64,000 nucleotides of DNA from Geminicoccus harenae (GTDB lineage Bacteria; Pseudomonadota; Alphaproteobacteria; Geminicoccales; Geminicoccaceae), in the NCBI RefSeq assembly GCF_019800005.1, contig NZ_JABGCL010000026.1, positions 1 to 64,000 of the forward strand, read 5' to 3'. Below, piece after piece: positions 42,001 through 50,337 of the stretch. The notes under the pieces were generated by a model. It had not been told where the DNA came from and did not search any database. It saw only the letters and a list, made by a program, of their open reading frames with translations. Within the stretch, counting starts at the first letter, position 1; each line of letters starts with the position of its first letter. The translations under genes and the position numbers were made by a program.

Positions 42001-43815
42001 AGCCGCTCGATCCGGCTGGTGGCGGCCTTCGACCACCGCCACGTCTTCCTGGACCCCGATCCGGACCCGGAGCGCAGCTTCGAGGAGCGCGCGCGGCTGT
42101 TCGCCCTGCCGCGCTCGTCCTGGGACGACTTCGACCGCAGCGTGATCAGCGAAGGCGGCGGGGTGTTCTCCCGCCAGCTCAAGTCGATCCCGCTCTCGCC
42201 ACAGGTCCGCGCCGTGCTGGGCATCGAGGCGGAGAGCCTGCCGCCGTTCGAGCTGATGAGCGCCATCCTGAAGGCGCCGGTCGACCTGTTCTGGAACGGC
42301 GGGATCGGGACCTATGTCAAGGCGCGGGCCGAGACCCACCGGGAGGCCCAGGACCGCGCCAACGACCCGATCCGGGTGGATGGCGAGGACCTGCGCTGCA
42401 AGGTGGTCGCCGAGGGCGGCAATCTCGGCGTCACCCAGCGCGGGCGGATCGCGTTCGCGCGCAAGGGCGGGCGGATCGGCACCGACTTCGTCGACAATTC
42501 GGCGGGCGTCGACTGCTCGGACCATGAGGTCAACATCAAGATCCTGACCGGGGCGGTGGAGCAGGCAGGCGATCTCACCCGCAAGCAGCGCGACCTGCTC
42601 TTGCGCGAGATGACCGACGAGGTCGCGGCCATGGTCCTGCGCGACAACACGCTGCAGAACCTGGCGCTGTCCACGACCGAGCAGCGTGGCCTGGAGCTCT
42701 TGGATTCGCAGATCGGCCTGATCCGCTCGCTGGAGCGCAGCGGTCGGCTGGTGCGCAGCCTGGAGTTCCTGCCCGGCAACGAGGAGCTGGCCGAGCGGCG
42801 CCGCGAGGGCCAGGGCCTGACCCGGCCGGAGCTCGCCGTGCTGATGGCCTATGCCAAGATGGACCTGTTCGACGGGCTGTGCGCCGGCACCGCCGTGGAC
42901 GACCCCTATCTGGCCGAGGAGCGGCTGCATTATTTCCCGCGGCCGCTGCGCAAGCGCTTTCCCGAGGCCATCGCCCGGCACCGCCTGGGGCGGGAGATCG
43001 TCGCCACCCGTCTCGCCAACGGCATGGTCAACCGGGCCGGCATCTCCTTCGTGCGCGATCTCGCTGAAGAGACCGGCGCCACCGTCGACGAGATCGCCCG
43101 CGGCTACCTGATCGTGCGCGAGGTGTTCGAGCTGCTGCCGGTCTGGGGTGCGGTGGAGCAGCTCCCGGCCGCCAGCGGGCCGGCGCAGCTCGCTTTGCTG
43201 ACCGAGCTCACCCGCACCACGGCACTGGCCGTGCGCTGGACGATCGTGCACGACCTGGCGAGCCTGCCGCTGGCCGACACGATCGAGCGGCTGCGCGGCG
43301 GCATCCATGCGCTCTGGACGCAGATCGAGCGGCTGGCGCCGCCGAGCTTCGCCCAGTGGCTGGGCGGGCGCTGCGGGGAGCTGCAGGGGCTGGACCTGCC
43401 GGCCGAGGCGATCGAGCATCTGGCGGTGCTGCCGCTCACCACCGTGCTGCTCGACGTGCTGCGCATCGCCCATGATACCGGCCTCGCGGTCGAGGAGGCG
43501 GCGCGCGTGCGCCTGGCGCTGGACGAGATGCTGGATACCGGGCGGATCGCGCAACTGGTCGACCGGATCGCCGTGCGCAGCGCCTGGGACCACGAGGCCA
43601 AGGCGGCGTTGCGCGACGAGCTGGCGGAGATGCTGCGCCGTGCCGCCCACGACCTGCTCACCAAGGGCGAGACGCTGGAATCCTGGCCGGAACGGCGCAG
43701 GGCCGCGATCGAGCGCTACCGCGGCGTCCTGAACCGGGCCGAGAACGAGGCGACGGTGGACCCCGCGGTGGTCGGTGCGGTGGTGCGCTCGCTGGGCCGG
43801 CTCACCGCGGGCTGA
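39034..43815 (+). CDS. gdhB: NAD-specific glutamate dehydrogenase (L_180 class)
   Basis: A 1593-residue enzyme converting glutamate to 2-oxoglutarate and ammonia, mostly catabolic. It has the long N-terminal regulatory region of this class (VNDDMPFLVDSVHLA near residue 100). The catalytic core shows GGIRWSDRREDFRTEILGL, VPVGAKGGFVVKRPP with the active Lys near residue 845, YDHKKMGITARGAWESV and IGIGDMSGDVFGNGMLLS. GTG 39034 is preceded by GGGAGG (39021-39026), and the resulting length fits; the open frame begins far upstream at 38707 inside the isomerase gene. It appears monocistronic. Confidence 0.92.
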   Translation: MEFAEGSGSEPLAAVSELVQSRMPAADRDLAQGFVERFFVGVAEADLAAHDPADLYGLALSHLELAHRRLPGACRIRVLNPDIERHGFVSTHTLVQIVNDDMPFLVDSVHLAVARAGLAIHLTIHPVMPVRRDGDGRLVGLGGPDARPESFILVEVDRRSDQPTLARLEAELQRGIEDVRKAVRDWQPMRAKVDEAAGDLAALPGDVAEPVAFLRWLADNHFTFLGYAAYDLAETGDGLDLIQVPGSALGILAIPEAEAGGQPRSGGLAALPPEMREHAIQPDPQVVVSKASTRATVHRPSYLDYVGVKRYGPDGLVVGEHRFLGLFTSVAYSLPPHDIPLLRGKVQGVLDAMRLPAHGHAAKALTHILNNLPRDELFQMDGAQLLATARATLQLQDRSRLKLFLRQDRFSRFFSVLLYVPRERWTTGVRAQIERILLARLHGVDCEFQTQLGESPLAQVLFIVRVRDPRAPVEVTAEELEAEIAEATRPWSEGLRAALLEAQGEEAGVRLLARFGTAFPISYQEQIAPRAAVADIARMAALEREGATLSVTLYRPLGIRAERLRLKLIQAGQRAALADVLPVLENLGLRTLAEDAHLIADREGQAFWLHDFEVEPVVPGSFDLDRIGSRFEAAFRRIFLGEIENDGFNRLVLAAGLDADQIVTLRAICKYQLQVGLTFSQPYVEQTLAANPELARALVVLFGARFDPHTEGDRAAAEAAAVARIDAALTKVAVLDEDRILRRYLGTIQAMLRTNAFRPSRRSLSFKLDSRAVPGMPQPAPWREIFVYAPEVEAVHLRGGPVSRGGIRWSDRREDFRTEILGLVKAQMVKNAVIVPVGAKGGFVVKRPPRSGDRQALQDEAIRCYRIFLDGLLDITDDIRDDATIPPDEVVRHDGDDPYLVVAADKGTASFSDIANALATERGFWLGDAFASGGSAGYDHKKMGITARGAWESVRRHFREMGVDPEQDPISVIGIGDMSGDVFGNGMLLSRSIRLVAAFDHRHVFLDPDPDPERSFEERARLFALPRSSWDDFDRSVISEGGGVFSRQLKSIPLSPQVRAVLGIEAESLPPFELMSAILKAPVDLFWNGGIGTYVKARAETHREAQDRANDPIRVDGEDLRCKVVAEGGNLGVTQRGRIAFARKGGRIGTDFVDNSAGVDCSDHEVNIKILTGAVEQAGDLTRKQRDLLLREMTDEVAAMVLRDNTLQNLALSTTEQRGLELLDSQIGLIRSLERSGRLVRSLEFLPGNEELAERRREGQGLTRPELAVLMAYAKMDLFDGLCAGTAVDDPYLAEERLHYFPRPLRKRFPEAIARHRLGREIVATRLANGMVNRAGISFVRDLAEETGATVDEIARGYLIVREVFELLPVWGAVEQLPAASGPAQLALLTELTRTTALAVRWTIVHDLASLPLADTIERLRGGIHALWTQIERLAPPSFAQWLGGRCGELQGLDLPAEAIEHLAVLPLTTVLLDVLRIAHDTGLAVEEAARVRLALDEMLDTGRIAQLVDRIAVRSAWDHEAKAALRDELAEMLRRAAHDLLTKGETLESWPERRRAAIERYRGVLNRAENEATVDPAVVGAVVRSLGRLTAG

Positions 43816-43837
43816 CGCCCGCCAGTAGGAGCCGGGC

Positions 43838-44062
43838 TCAGCGGCCGAGCTTGCCCTTGAGCTCGTCGATCAGCCGGGACGCCTCGGCCTTGGTGAGCGC
43901 GCCGCCGGGCGGCTCGACCTTGGCCTCCTCGCACAGCGTGGTGAGATAGGAGGCCTGGGCGCCGGTCATCGGCTCGTCACCCGACACCCAGTCGTCCGGA
44001 TCCTTCTCCGTGTTCGAGCCAGGATGCGGGTCCAGCTTCGGGTTGTCCGCGGCGTTGCTCAT
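43838..44062 (-). CDS. DUF3072 domain-containing protein
   Basis: A 74-residue acidic protein of the DUF3072 family: DPDDWVSGDEPMTGAQASYL, then TLCEEAKVEPP, then LTKAEASRLIDELKGKLGR. Members are small stand-alone proteins of unknown function. It lies 63 bases downstream of the TetR gene on the same strand and just beyond the convergent glutamate dehydrogenase. Confidence 0.83.
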   Translation of the reverse strand: MSNAADNPKLDPHPGSNTEKDPDDWVSGDEPMTGAQASYLTTLCEEAKVEPPGGALTKAEASRLIDELKGKLGR

Positions 44063-44125
44063 CTGGTCCTCGGTGTTCCTGTTATGTTCGACAAGAACCT
44101 GGAGGGGCCGGCTCCGGTTCCCTCG

Positions 44126-44725
44126 TCAGGCGGCCTCGGGCTGACCGGCCCGCTTCGCCGCGGCCTCCAGCAGGGCGCGCGCCGCCTCGCCGGCCGCTTC
44201 CATATAGGCGGGGTCGCGGTGCAGCAGGATCACGGCGAAGCCGCCATCCAGCAGGAGCACGACCTGCCGGGCGAGCAGATCCGGCTCCGGCAGTTCGCCG
44301 GCTGCGAGCTGCTCGGCCAGCCAGGCCTCGAAGCGCTTCTTGTGGGCCGCACCGATGCGCATCGCCGGGTGGCCCGGCAGGTTGGCGAGCTCGGCTGCCG
44401 TCCGCAGGAAGCCGCAGCCCTTCCAGTGCTTCTGCGCCACCGTGTGCGCCAGCCGCCGGAAGATCGCCTGGACCTTGAGCGGCAGCCCGCCCTCGGCCTC
44501 GGCGAACCAGCGCTGGAACAGAGCGAGGTTCGGCTGGTCGCGGGCCTCCAGATAGGCGGCGACCAGCTCGTCCTTGCTGCGGAAATGGTAGTAGAGCGTC
44601 CGCTTGGTCACCTTGGCCTGCTCTGCCACCGCATCGACGCTCACCGCCCGGATTCCCTGCGCGTAGAACAGCCGGCTCGCCGCCGCGATGATGCGTGACC
44701 TGGTGCTGGGAGGGGCAGGGGCCAT
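44126..44725 (-). CDS. TetR/AcrR family transcriptional regulator
   Basis: A 199-residue repressor-type regulator. The N-terminal HTH is clear: RSRIIAAASRLFYAQGIRAVSVDAVAEQA, then KVTKRTLYYHFRSKDELVAAYL. The C-terminal ligand domain contains WKGCGFLRTAAELA, common in a subgroup that controls efflux pumps or short-chain enzymes. It diverges from the enoyl-CoA hydratase gene, and a partly symmetric operator (44737-44754) lies 12 bases ahead of its start, so it probably represses itself and perhaps the neighbour. Confidence 0.87.
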   Translation of the reverse strand: MAPAPPSTRSRIIAAASRLFYAQGIRAVSVDAVAEQAKVTKRTLYYHFRSKDELVAAYLEARDQPNLALFQRWFAEAEGGLPLKVQAIFRRLAHTVAQKHWKGCGFLRTAAELANLPGHPAMRIGAAHKKRFEAWLAEQLAAGELPEPDLLARQVVLLLDGGFAVILLHRDPAYMEAAGEAARALLEAAAKRAGQPEAA

Positions 44726-44736
44726 GGGGTCGAGGT

Positions 44737-44754
44737 ATACCGACCAGTGAGTAT
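44737..44754. promoter_or_regulatory. probable TetR operator
   Basis: ATACCGACCAGTGAGTAT has matching outer arms ATAC/GTAT and inner AC/GT, six of nine pairs in all. The ACCGACCAGT half resembles TetR-family operators of the ACCGACY-RGTCGGT kind. It lies directly upstream of the TetR gene and in the gap to the divergent hydratase gene. Confidence 0.45.
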
Positions 44755-44823
44755 CGGCAAGCGGGCGGCCCGCGTTAGCCTCCCAAGCGATCGAAGCATC
44801 CGGCAGCAGCAGGAGGGATCGTC

Positions 44824-45618
44824 ATGAACGTGCTGGTCGAGGTGGCGGAGCGCATCGCCCTGGTGACCCTGAACCGGCCGGAACGGCTGAACGCTTTGGA
44901 CTTCGCCACGATCGACTGCCTCCAGGCGCTGCTCGACGGGTTCGAGGCGGATGGCGAGGTGGGGGCGGTGATCCTGACCGGTGCCGGCGAGCGGGCCTTC
45001 TCGGCGGGTGCCGACATCCACGAGTTCACCGGCAGCGTCCGGGCCGGTGCTGCCGTGGCCGTGCGCGATTTCGTCCTGCGCGGCCAGCGGCTGACGGCGC
45101 GGATCGAGCGGTTCCCCAAGCCGGTGATCGTGGCGGTGAACGGGCTGGCCTATGGGGGTGGGTGCGAGATCACCGAGGCGGCACCTCTGGCGCTGGCCAG
45201 CGAGCGCGCGAGCTTCGCCAAGCCGGAGATCCGGCTGGGCATGCCGCCGACCTTCGGCGGGACCCAGCGGCTGCCGCGGCTTGCCGGCCGCAAGCGCGCT
45301 CTGGCCCTCCTGCTGAGCGGCGAGCCGTTCAGCCCGGCTCATGCGCTGGAGATCGGGCTGGTCAACCAGGTGGTGCCGCACGAGCGGCTGCTGCCTGCGG
45401 CACGCGAACTGGCCGGGCGCATCCTGCGCCACACGCCGGAAGCGATCGCCGCGGTGCTCGCTTCCGCCACGGGCGGGCTCGATCTCGGCATCGCCGACGG
45501 GCTGGCGCTGGAGGCGGAGCAGTTCCGCCGGGTTGCCGCGAGTGGCCGGCTCCTGCCGGAACTGGAAGCCTGGGCGGCCGGGCGCGGTCGGGGGCGTGCG
45601 GTCAGTCCGGCAGGATGA
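44824..45618 (+). CDS. enoyl-CoA hydratase/isomerase family protein
   Basis: A 264-residue crotonase-fold enzyme. The oxyanion-hole segments are AFSAGADIHEF near residue 59 and VNGLAYGGGCEITEA near residue 105. The second catalytic Glu is placed in AKPEIRLGMPPTFGGTQRLPR near residue 137, as in true hydratases. It probably hydrates 2-enoyl-CoA in beta-oxidation or a degradative pathway. It diverges from the TetR gene and overlaps the end of the convergent AI-2E-type gene by 17 bases. Confidence 0.88.
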   Translation: MNVLVEVAERIALVTLNRPERLNALDFATIDCLQALLDGFEADGEVGAVILTGAGERAFSAGADIHEFTGSVRAGAAVAVRDFVLRGQRLTARIERFPKPVIVAVNGLAYGGGCEITEAAPLALASERASFAKPEIRLGMPPTFGGTQRLPRLAGRKRALALLLSGEPFSPAHALEIGLVNQVVPHERLLPAARELAGRILRHTPEAIAAVLASATGGLDLGIADGLALEAEQFRRVAASGRLLPELEAWAAGRGRGRAVSPAG

Positions 45619-46687
45619 TCTGCGTCGGCCGGCCCTGCCGGCGCTGCTGGGTCCATTCCAGCACCAGCACATAGGCCACCGCCAGCAGGGTCGGGCCCAG
45701 GAACACGCCGAGCAGGCCGAAGGCGAAGGCGCCGCCCAGCACCCCGATCAGGACCAGGAGGAGCGGGGTCTTGGTGGCGCCGACCTTGTGAATGAGCCAG
45801 GGCCGGATGACGTTGTCCGAGCTCGATACCGGCACGGCACCCCAGATGATCATGAAGATCGCCCAGAAGGTCTCGTTCTGCTGGAACAGCCACAAGGCGG
45901 CCGGCACCCAGACCAGCGGCGGGCCGATCGGGGTCAGCGACAGCACCGCGGTCAGGATGCCCAGGAAGGCGGGCGCCGGCAGCCCCGCCATCCAGTAGCC
46001 GATGCCGGCCACGACACCCTGGATCACCGCCGTGCCGAGCATGCCGTAGACCACGCCCTTGACCGTGCTGCCGGCGACGTCCAGGAGCCGCTTGGCCCGC
46101 GCCCCCGTCAGCCGCTCCAGCCCGCCCTGGACCCGGTCGGCCACCGCCTCGCCGTCCCGGTAGAGGAAGAACATGATCACCAGGCTGAACGCGAGCTCCA
46201 GCAGCCCGGTGCCGATGCCGAGCCCCGCGGTCAGCGCCAGCTGCGCCATGTTCTCGGCGTAGGGGGTCACGTAGCGCAGGATCGCGAAGCCGCCCTGTGC
46301 CGCGTCCCGCCACTCCTCGGCGACCAGCACGCCCACCAGCGGCACCGATTCCACCCAGCCGGGCGGGGGCGGCAGGCCGGCCGCGAACACCTCGCGCATC
46401 CAGCGGATGCCGAGCGTCATCTGGTTGCCCATCGACGGCACCAGGGCGGCGAGCGGCACCACCAGGATCAAGAGGGCGCCCGTGACCATGGCGAGCGAGG
46501 CCAGGCTCGGGGAGAGATGGCGCTGGCGCAGCCAGCGATAGGCGGGCCAGGTCGTGTAGACCAGGATGACCGCCCAGGCGGTGGCGGACAGGAACGGGGC
46601 CACCACCAGGTAGCAGGCGGCCAGCAGGATCGCGAGGGCCGCCACGCCCAGCGCCTGTTCGAGGCTGGGCTGGTTCATCGGAGCCAT
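45602..46687 (-). CDS. AI-2E family transporter (PerM-like)
   Basis: A 361-residue integral membrane protein with about eight hydrophobic segments. The first is VAALAILLAACYLVVAPFL near residue 13 and the second ALLILVVPLAALVPS. The family-typical SDNVIRPWLIHKVGATKTP lies near residue 295, followed by LLVLIGVLGGAFAFGLLGVFLGP. Members export AI-2, serve in ion exchange or have unknown roles; the family name should not be read as proof of AI-2 transport. It follows hutH by 13 bases on the same strand and is likely cotranscribed with it. Confidence 0.88.
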   Translation of the reverse strand: MAPMNQPSLEQALGVAALAILLAACYLVVAPFLSATAWAVILVYTTWPAYRWLRQRHLSPSLASLAMVTGALLILVVPLAALVPSMGNQMTLGIRWMREVFAAGLPPPPGWVESVPLVGVLVAEEWRDAAQGGFAILRYVTPYAENMAQLALTAGLGIGTGLLELAFSLVIMFFLYRDGEAVADRVQGGLERLTGARAKRLLDVAGSTVKGVVYGMLGTAVIQGVVAGIGYWMAGLPAPAFLGILTAVLSLTPIGPPLVWVPAALWLFQQNETFWAIFMIIWGAVPVSSSDNVIRPWLIHKVGATKTPLLLVLIGVLGGAFAFGLLGVFLGPTLLAVAYVLVLEWTQQRRQGRPTQIILPD

Positions 46688-46700
46688 CGGGCGGGCGGGG

Positions 46701-48203
46701 TCATGCGCCGGCCAGCCGGCCGGCCAGGACGGCCGCGGCCAGTGCTCCGATCTCGGGCCCGAGCATCCGGTCGTCCTCGAGCTTCGGGCTGATCTCCCGC
46801 ACGGTCGCGAACGCCGTCTCCAGGGCCGGCGACGAGCGCAGCGGCCGGCGGAACTCGATGCCCTGGCAGGCCGCCATCAGCTCCACGGCCAGGAGATGGG
46901 CGAGGTTGTCGTTCATCTCGATGAGCCGGCGCGCGGCATAGGTGGCCATGCTGACATGGTCCTCCTGGTTCGCCGAGGTCGGCAGGCTTTCCACACCTAC
47001 CGGGCTCGCCAGGTGCTTGTTCTCCATCTGCAGGGCGGCCGCCGTCACCTGGGCGATCATGAAGCCGGAGTTCAGCCCGGGTGCCGGGGTGAGGAAGGCC
47101 GGCAGGAGCGAGAAGCCCGGGTCGATCAGGAGGGCTATGCGCCGCTCGGCGATCGCACCGATCTCGGCCAGGGCGAGCGCGATGCGGTCGGCCGCCAGCG
47201 CCACCGGCTCGGCATGGAAGTTGCCCCCGGACAGGATCTCGCCTTCGTCCGGGAAGACCAGCGGGTTGTCCGACACTCCGTTGGCCTCGCGCTCCAGGAT
47301 CCCGGCCGCATCCGAGAGCAGGTCCCAGCAGGCACCCATCACCTGCGGCTGGCAGCGCAGGCAGTAGGGGTCCTGCACCCGGTCGTCGCCGTAGCGGTGG
47401 CTTTCGCGGATCTCGCTGCCCTGGAGCAGCTCTGCCAGCTTCGCCGCCATGATGCCCTGGCCGGTCTGGTTGCGCAGCCGGTGGATGCGTGCGTCGAACG
47501 GCGTGTCCGAGCCCTTGGCGGCGTCCACGGTCAGGGCACCGGCGACCAGGGCCGTGTCCATCAGCAACTGGGCCTGCCACCAGCCGTGGATCGCCAGCGC
47601 GGTCGAGACCTGGGTGCCGTTCAGCAGCGCCAGCCCTTCCTTCGGCCCCAGTACCAGCGGTGCCATGCCGATCCGCTCCAGCGCCTCGCGGGCCGGCAGT
47701 CGCTCCCCCGCCAGCCGGATCTCGCCCTCGCCGATCAGGGCACCGCTCAGATGGGCCAGGGGTGCTAGGTCACCCGACGCACCAACCGAGCCTTTGGCCG
47801 GCACCACCGGCAGGGCGTCGTGGCGCAGCAGGTTCAAGAGCGCATCGACCGTGGCCGGACGCACCCCCGAATGGCCATGGGCCAGGGAGGCGGCCTTGAG
47901 GATCAGGACCAGCCGGACCACGACATCGTCGAGCGGCCGGCCCACGCCGCACATGTGGCTGAGCACCAGGCGCTTTTGCAGTTCCTCGACCTGGGCCGGC
48001 GAGATCCGGGTGTGAGCCAGCCGGCCGAAGCCGGTGTTGACGCCATAGGTCGGTGCATCCGCGGCCGCCGCCCGTGCCACCACCTGTTCGGCCGCCGCGA
48101 TCTTCGGCCGGAACGCCTCGTCCAGGACGAGCTCCAGGCCGGGCGTGCCTGCCCAGGCCATCAGCTCGCTCAGCACCAGTCGCCCCGGAACCAGTTCTGG
48201 CAT
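46701..48203 (-). CDS. hutH: histidine ammonia-lyase
   Basis: A 500-residue lyase that converts histidine to urocanate and ammonia. The autocatalytic MIO prosthetic group forms from Ala-Ser-Gly in GSVGASGDLAPLAHLSGAL near residue 145. Other hallmarks are YGVNTGFGRLAHTRI near residue 53, SDNPLVFPDEGEILSGGNFH near residue 315 and TSANQEDHVSM near residue 410. Length fits HutH. No hutU, hutI or hutG lies in the window, so the rest of the histidine pathway must be elsewhere. It starts divergently from the acetoacetyl-CoA synthetase gene. Confidence 0.92.
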   Translation of the reverse strand: MPELVPGRLVLSELMAWAGTPGLELVLDEAFRPKIAAAEQVVARAAAADAPTYGVNTGFGRLAHTRISPAQVEELQKRLVLSHMCGVGRPLDDVVVRLVLILKAASLAHGHSGVRPATVDALLNLLRHDALPVVPAKGSVGASGDLAPLAHLSGALIGEGEIRLAGERLPAREALERIGMAPLVLGPKEGLALLNGTQVSTALAIHGWWQAQLLMDTALVAGALTVDAAKGSDTPFDARIHRLRNQTGQGIMAAKLAELLQGSEIRESHRYGDDRVQDPYCLRCQPQVMGACWDLLSDAAGILEREANGVSDNPLVFPDEGEILSGGNFHAEPVALAADRIALALAEIGAIAERRIALLIDPGFSLLPAFLTPAPGLNSGFMIAQVTAAALQMENKHLASPVGVESLPTSANQEDHVSMATYAARRLIEMNDNLAHLLAVELMAACQGIEFRRPLRSSPALETAFATVREISPKLEDDRMLGPEIGALAAAVLAGRLAGA

Positions 48204-48391
48204 GCTCGCTCTCCTGCGTCCGCCTCCCGCTCTTAGGACGGCCTCGCCTTCGGCGCCATGGGCGAGAGGGTAAGCCCCGGACCCCGGGATCGGCGCAGGC
48301 CATCCTCTACGATGTCGCAGGCGGTAGCGGACGGCCGATCCGCCGCGTATCAGGGGCCCGGACAGGTGGAAGCGGCTCCGGAGAACAAGAA

Positions 48392-50335
48392 ATGAACCCG
48401 ATCCTATTCGTGCCCTCGCCCGAACGGATCGCGGCGAGCAACTGGACGGCGTTCCGCAATGCGTGGGCGGCGCGTGATCCGAGCGTGCCGGAGGAGCCCC
48501 GGGCGTTGTGGCGCCACAGCGTCACCCATGCGCCGGCATTCTGGCAGGAGCTTCGTGCCTATGCCGGCGTGATCGACGAGGGCTCGCCCGAGCCGGCGCT
48601 GGTCGGCGACGCGATGCCAGGTGCCAAGTGGTTCCCGAACCTGCGCCTGTCCTTTGCCGAGAACCTGCTGCGCCGCAGCGACGACGGCGTGGCGCTGATC
48701 GCCTGCGACGAGCGGGGCAGCCGGCGCGAGGTCGACTTCGCCGAGCTGAACCGCATAGTCGCGGGCCTGCAGGCCTGCCTGCGCCGGCTGGGCGTGGGCG
48801 TGGGCGACCGGGTGGCCGGGCTCATGCCCAACATCCCCGAGGCGATCGTGGGCCTGCTCGCCGCCAACTCGATCGGCGCCGTGTGGTCGTCCTGCTCCCC
48901 CGATTTCGGCCGGCAGGGCGTGCTCGACCGGTTCGGCCAGATCAAGCCCACCGTGCTCCTGACCGTCGACGGCTACAGCTATGGCGGCAAGCCGTTCGAC
49001 ATCCGGGCCAAGGTCGCCGAGATCGCCGCTGCCATCCCGTCGTTGCGTGCCGTGGTGGTGGTGCCCTATCTCGAAGCCTCGCCCGATCTCTCGCCCGTGC
49101 CGAACGCGCTCAGCTGGCAGGAGGCGATCCAGGGCGGCGAGGCCAGGCCCAGCTTTGTCCGCCTGCCGTTCGACCACCCGCTGCTGGTGCTCTACAGCTC
49201 CGGCACCACCGGCACGCCCAAGGCCATCGTCCACGGCCAGGGCGGCACGCTGTTCCAGCACCTCAAGGAGCATCGCCTCCATGGCGACCTGAAGGACGGC
49301 GACCGGCTGTTCTACTTCACGACCACGTCCTGGATGATGTGGAACTGGCTGGTCAGTGGCCTTGCCTGCAACGCGACCCTGGTCCTGTGGGAGGGCTCGC
49401 CGTTCCATCCCGACCCCGCGGTCCTGTGGCGGCTCGCCGAGGCCGAGGGCTTCACCCAGTTCGGCACCTCCGCCAAATATATCGACGCCTGCAAGAAGGC
49501 CGGGGTCCGGCCGGCCGAGTTCGGGCTGGCGAAGCTGCGCACGTTGTTCTCGACCGGCTCGCCGCTGGTTCCGGAAAGCTTCGCCTGGATCTACGAGGCG
49601 GTGAAGCAGGAGCTGCAGGTGGCCTCGATCTCGGGCGGTACCGACATCGTGTCCTGCTTCGTGCTGGGCTACCCGACCCTGCCGGTCCGCATGGGCGAGA
49701 TCCAGGGGCCGGGCCTGGGGCTTGCGGTCGACGTCTGGAACGATGACGGGCAGCCGGTGCGGGAGGAGAAGGGCGAGCTGGTCTGCACCCAGCCGTTCCC
49801 CTGCATGCCGGTCTCGTTCTGGAACGACCCGGATGGCAGCCGCTACCGCTCCGCCTATTTCGAGCGCTTCCCCGGCGTCTGGCATCATGGCGACTATGCC
49901 GAGATCACCGAAAGCGGCGGGATCGTGATCCATGGCCGCTCCGATGCGGTGCTGAACCCCGGTGGGGTTCGGATCGGCACGGCCGAGATCTACCGGCAGG
50001 TCGAGCAGGTCGAGGAGGTGCTGGAGGCGATCTGCGTCGGCCAGGACTGGGAAGGCGACGTGCGGGTCGTGCTGTTCGTGAAGCTCCGCCCGGGCCTGGT
50101 GCTCGACGACGGGCTGCGCGAGCGGATCAAGCGCCAAGTGCGGGCCAACACCACGCCCCGCCACGTACCGGCCAGGATCGTCCAGGTCGCCGACATCCCG
50201 CGCACCATGAGCGGCAAGATCACCGAGATCGCGGTGCGCGACGTCATCCACGGCCGGCCGGTCAAGAACACCGAGGCGCTGGCCAACCCGCAGGCCCTCG
50301 ACCTCTTCCGGGACCTGGACGACCTGCGCCGTTGA
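48392..50335 (+). CDS. acetoacetyl-CoA synthetase
   Basis: A 647-residue AMP-forming acyl-CoA ligase (acetoacetate + ATP + CoA). Motif A3 is LYSSGTTGTPKAIVHGQGG near residue 269; later come SISGGTDIVSCFVLG and the C-terminal MSGKITEIAVRDV with the adenylation Lys. The residues WFPNLRLSFAENLLR near 77 and SSCSPDFG near 170 are typical of the acetoacetyl-CoA branch, as is the length. GGAG lies nine bases ahead of ATG 48392. It likely serves ketone body or polyhydroxybutyrate turnover. It ends within a TTGA overlap with a possible start of phoR. Confidence 0.88.
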   Translation: MNPILFVPSPERIAASNWTAFRNAWAARDPSVPEEPRALWRHSVTHAPAFWQELRAYAGVIDEGSPEPALVGDAMPGAKWFPNLRLSFAENLLRRSDDGVALIACDERGSRREVDFAELNRIVAGLQACLRRLGVGVGDRVAGLMPNIPEAIVGLLAANSIGAVWSSCSPDFGRQGVLDRFGQIKPTVLLTVDGYSYGGKPFDIRAKVAEIAAAIPSLRAVVVVPYLEASPDLSPVPNALSWQEAIQGGEARPSFVRLPFDHPLLVLYSSGTTGTPKAIVHGQGGTLFQHLKEHRLHGDLKDGDRLFYFTTTSWMMWNWLVSGLACNATLVLWEGSPFHPDPAVLWRLAEAEGFTQFGTSAKYIDACKKAGVRPAEFGLAKLRTLFSTGSPLVPESFAWIYEAVKQELQVASISGGTDIVSCFVLGYPTLPVRMGEIQGPGLGLAVDVWNDDGQPVREEKGELVCTQPFPCMPVSFWNDPDGSRYRSAYFERFPGVWHHGDYAEITESGGIVIHGRSDAVLNPGGVRIGTAEIYRQVEQVEEVLEAICVGQDWEGDVRVVLFVKLRPGLVLDDGLRERIKRQVRANTTPRHVPARIVQVADIPRTMSGKITEIAVRDVIHGRPVKNTEALANPQALDLFRDLDDLRR

Positions 50336-50337
50336 GC

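Noticed and set aside
41827..43650. 607-codon minus-strand frame inside the glutamate dehydrogenase gene
   Set aside because: The plus-strand frame is the continuous 1593-residue enzyme; the antisense product has no family features.
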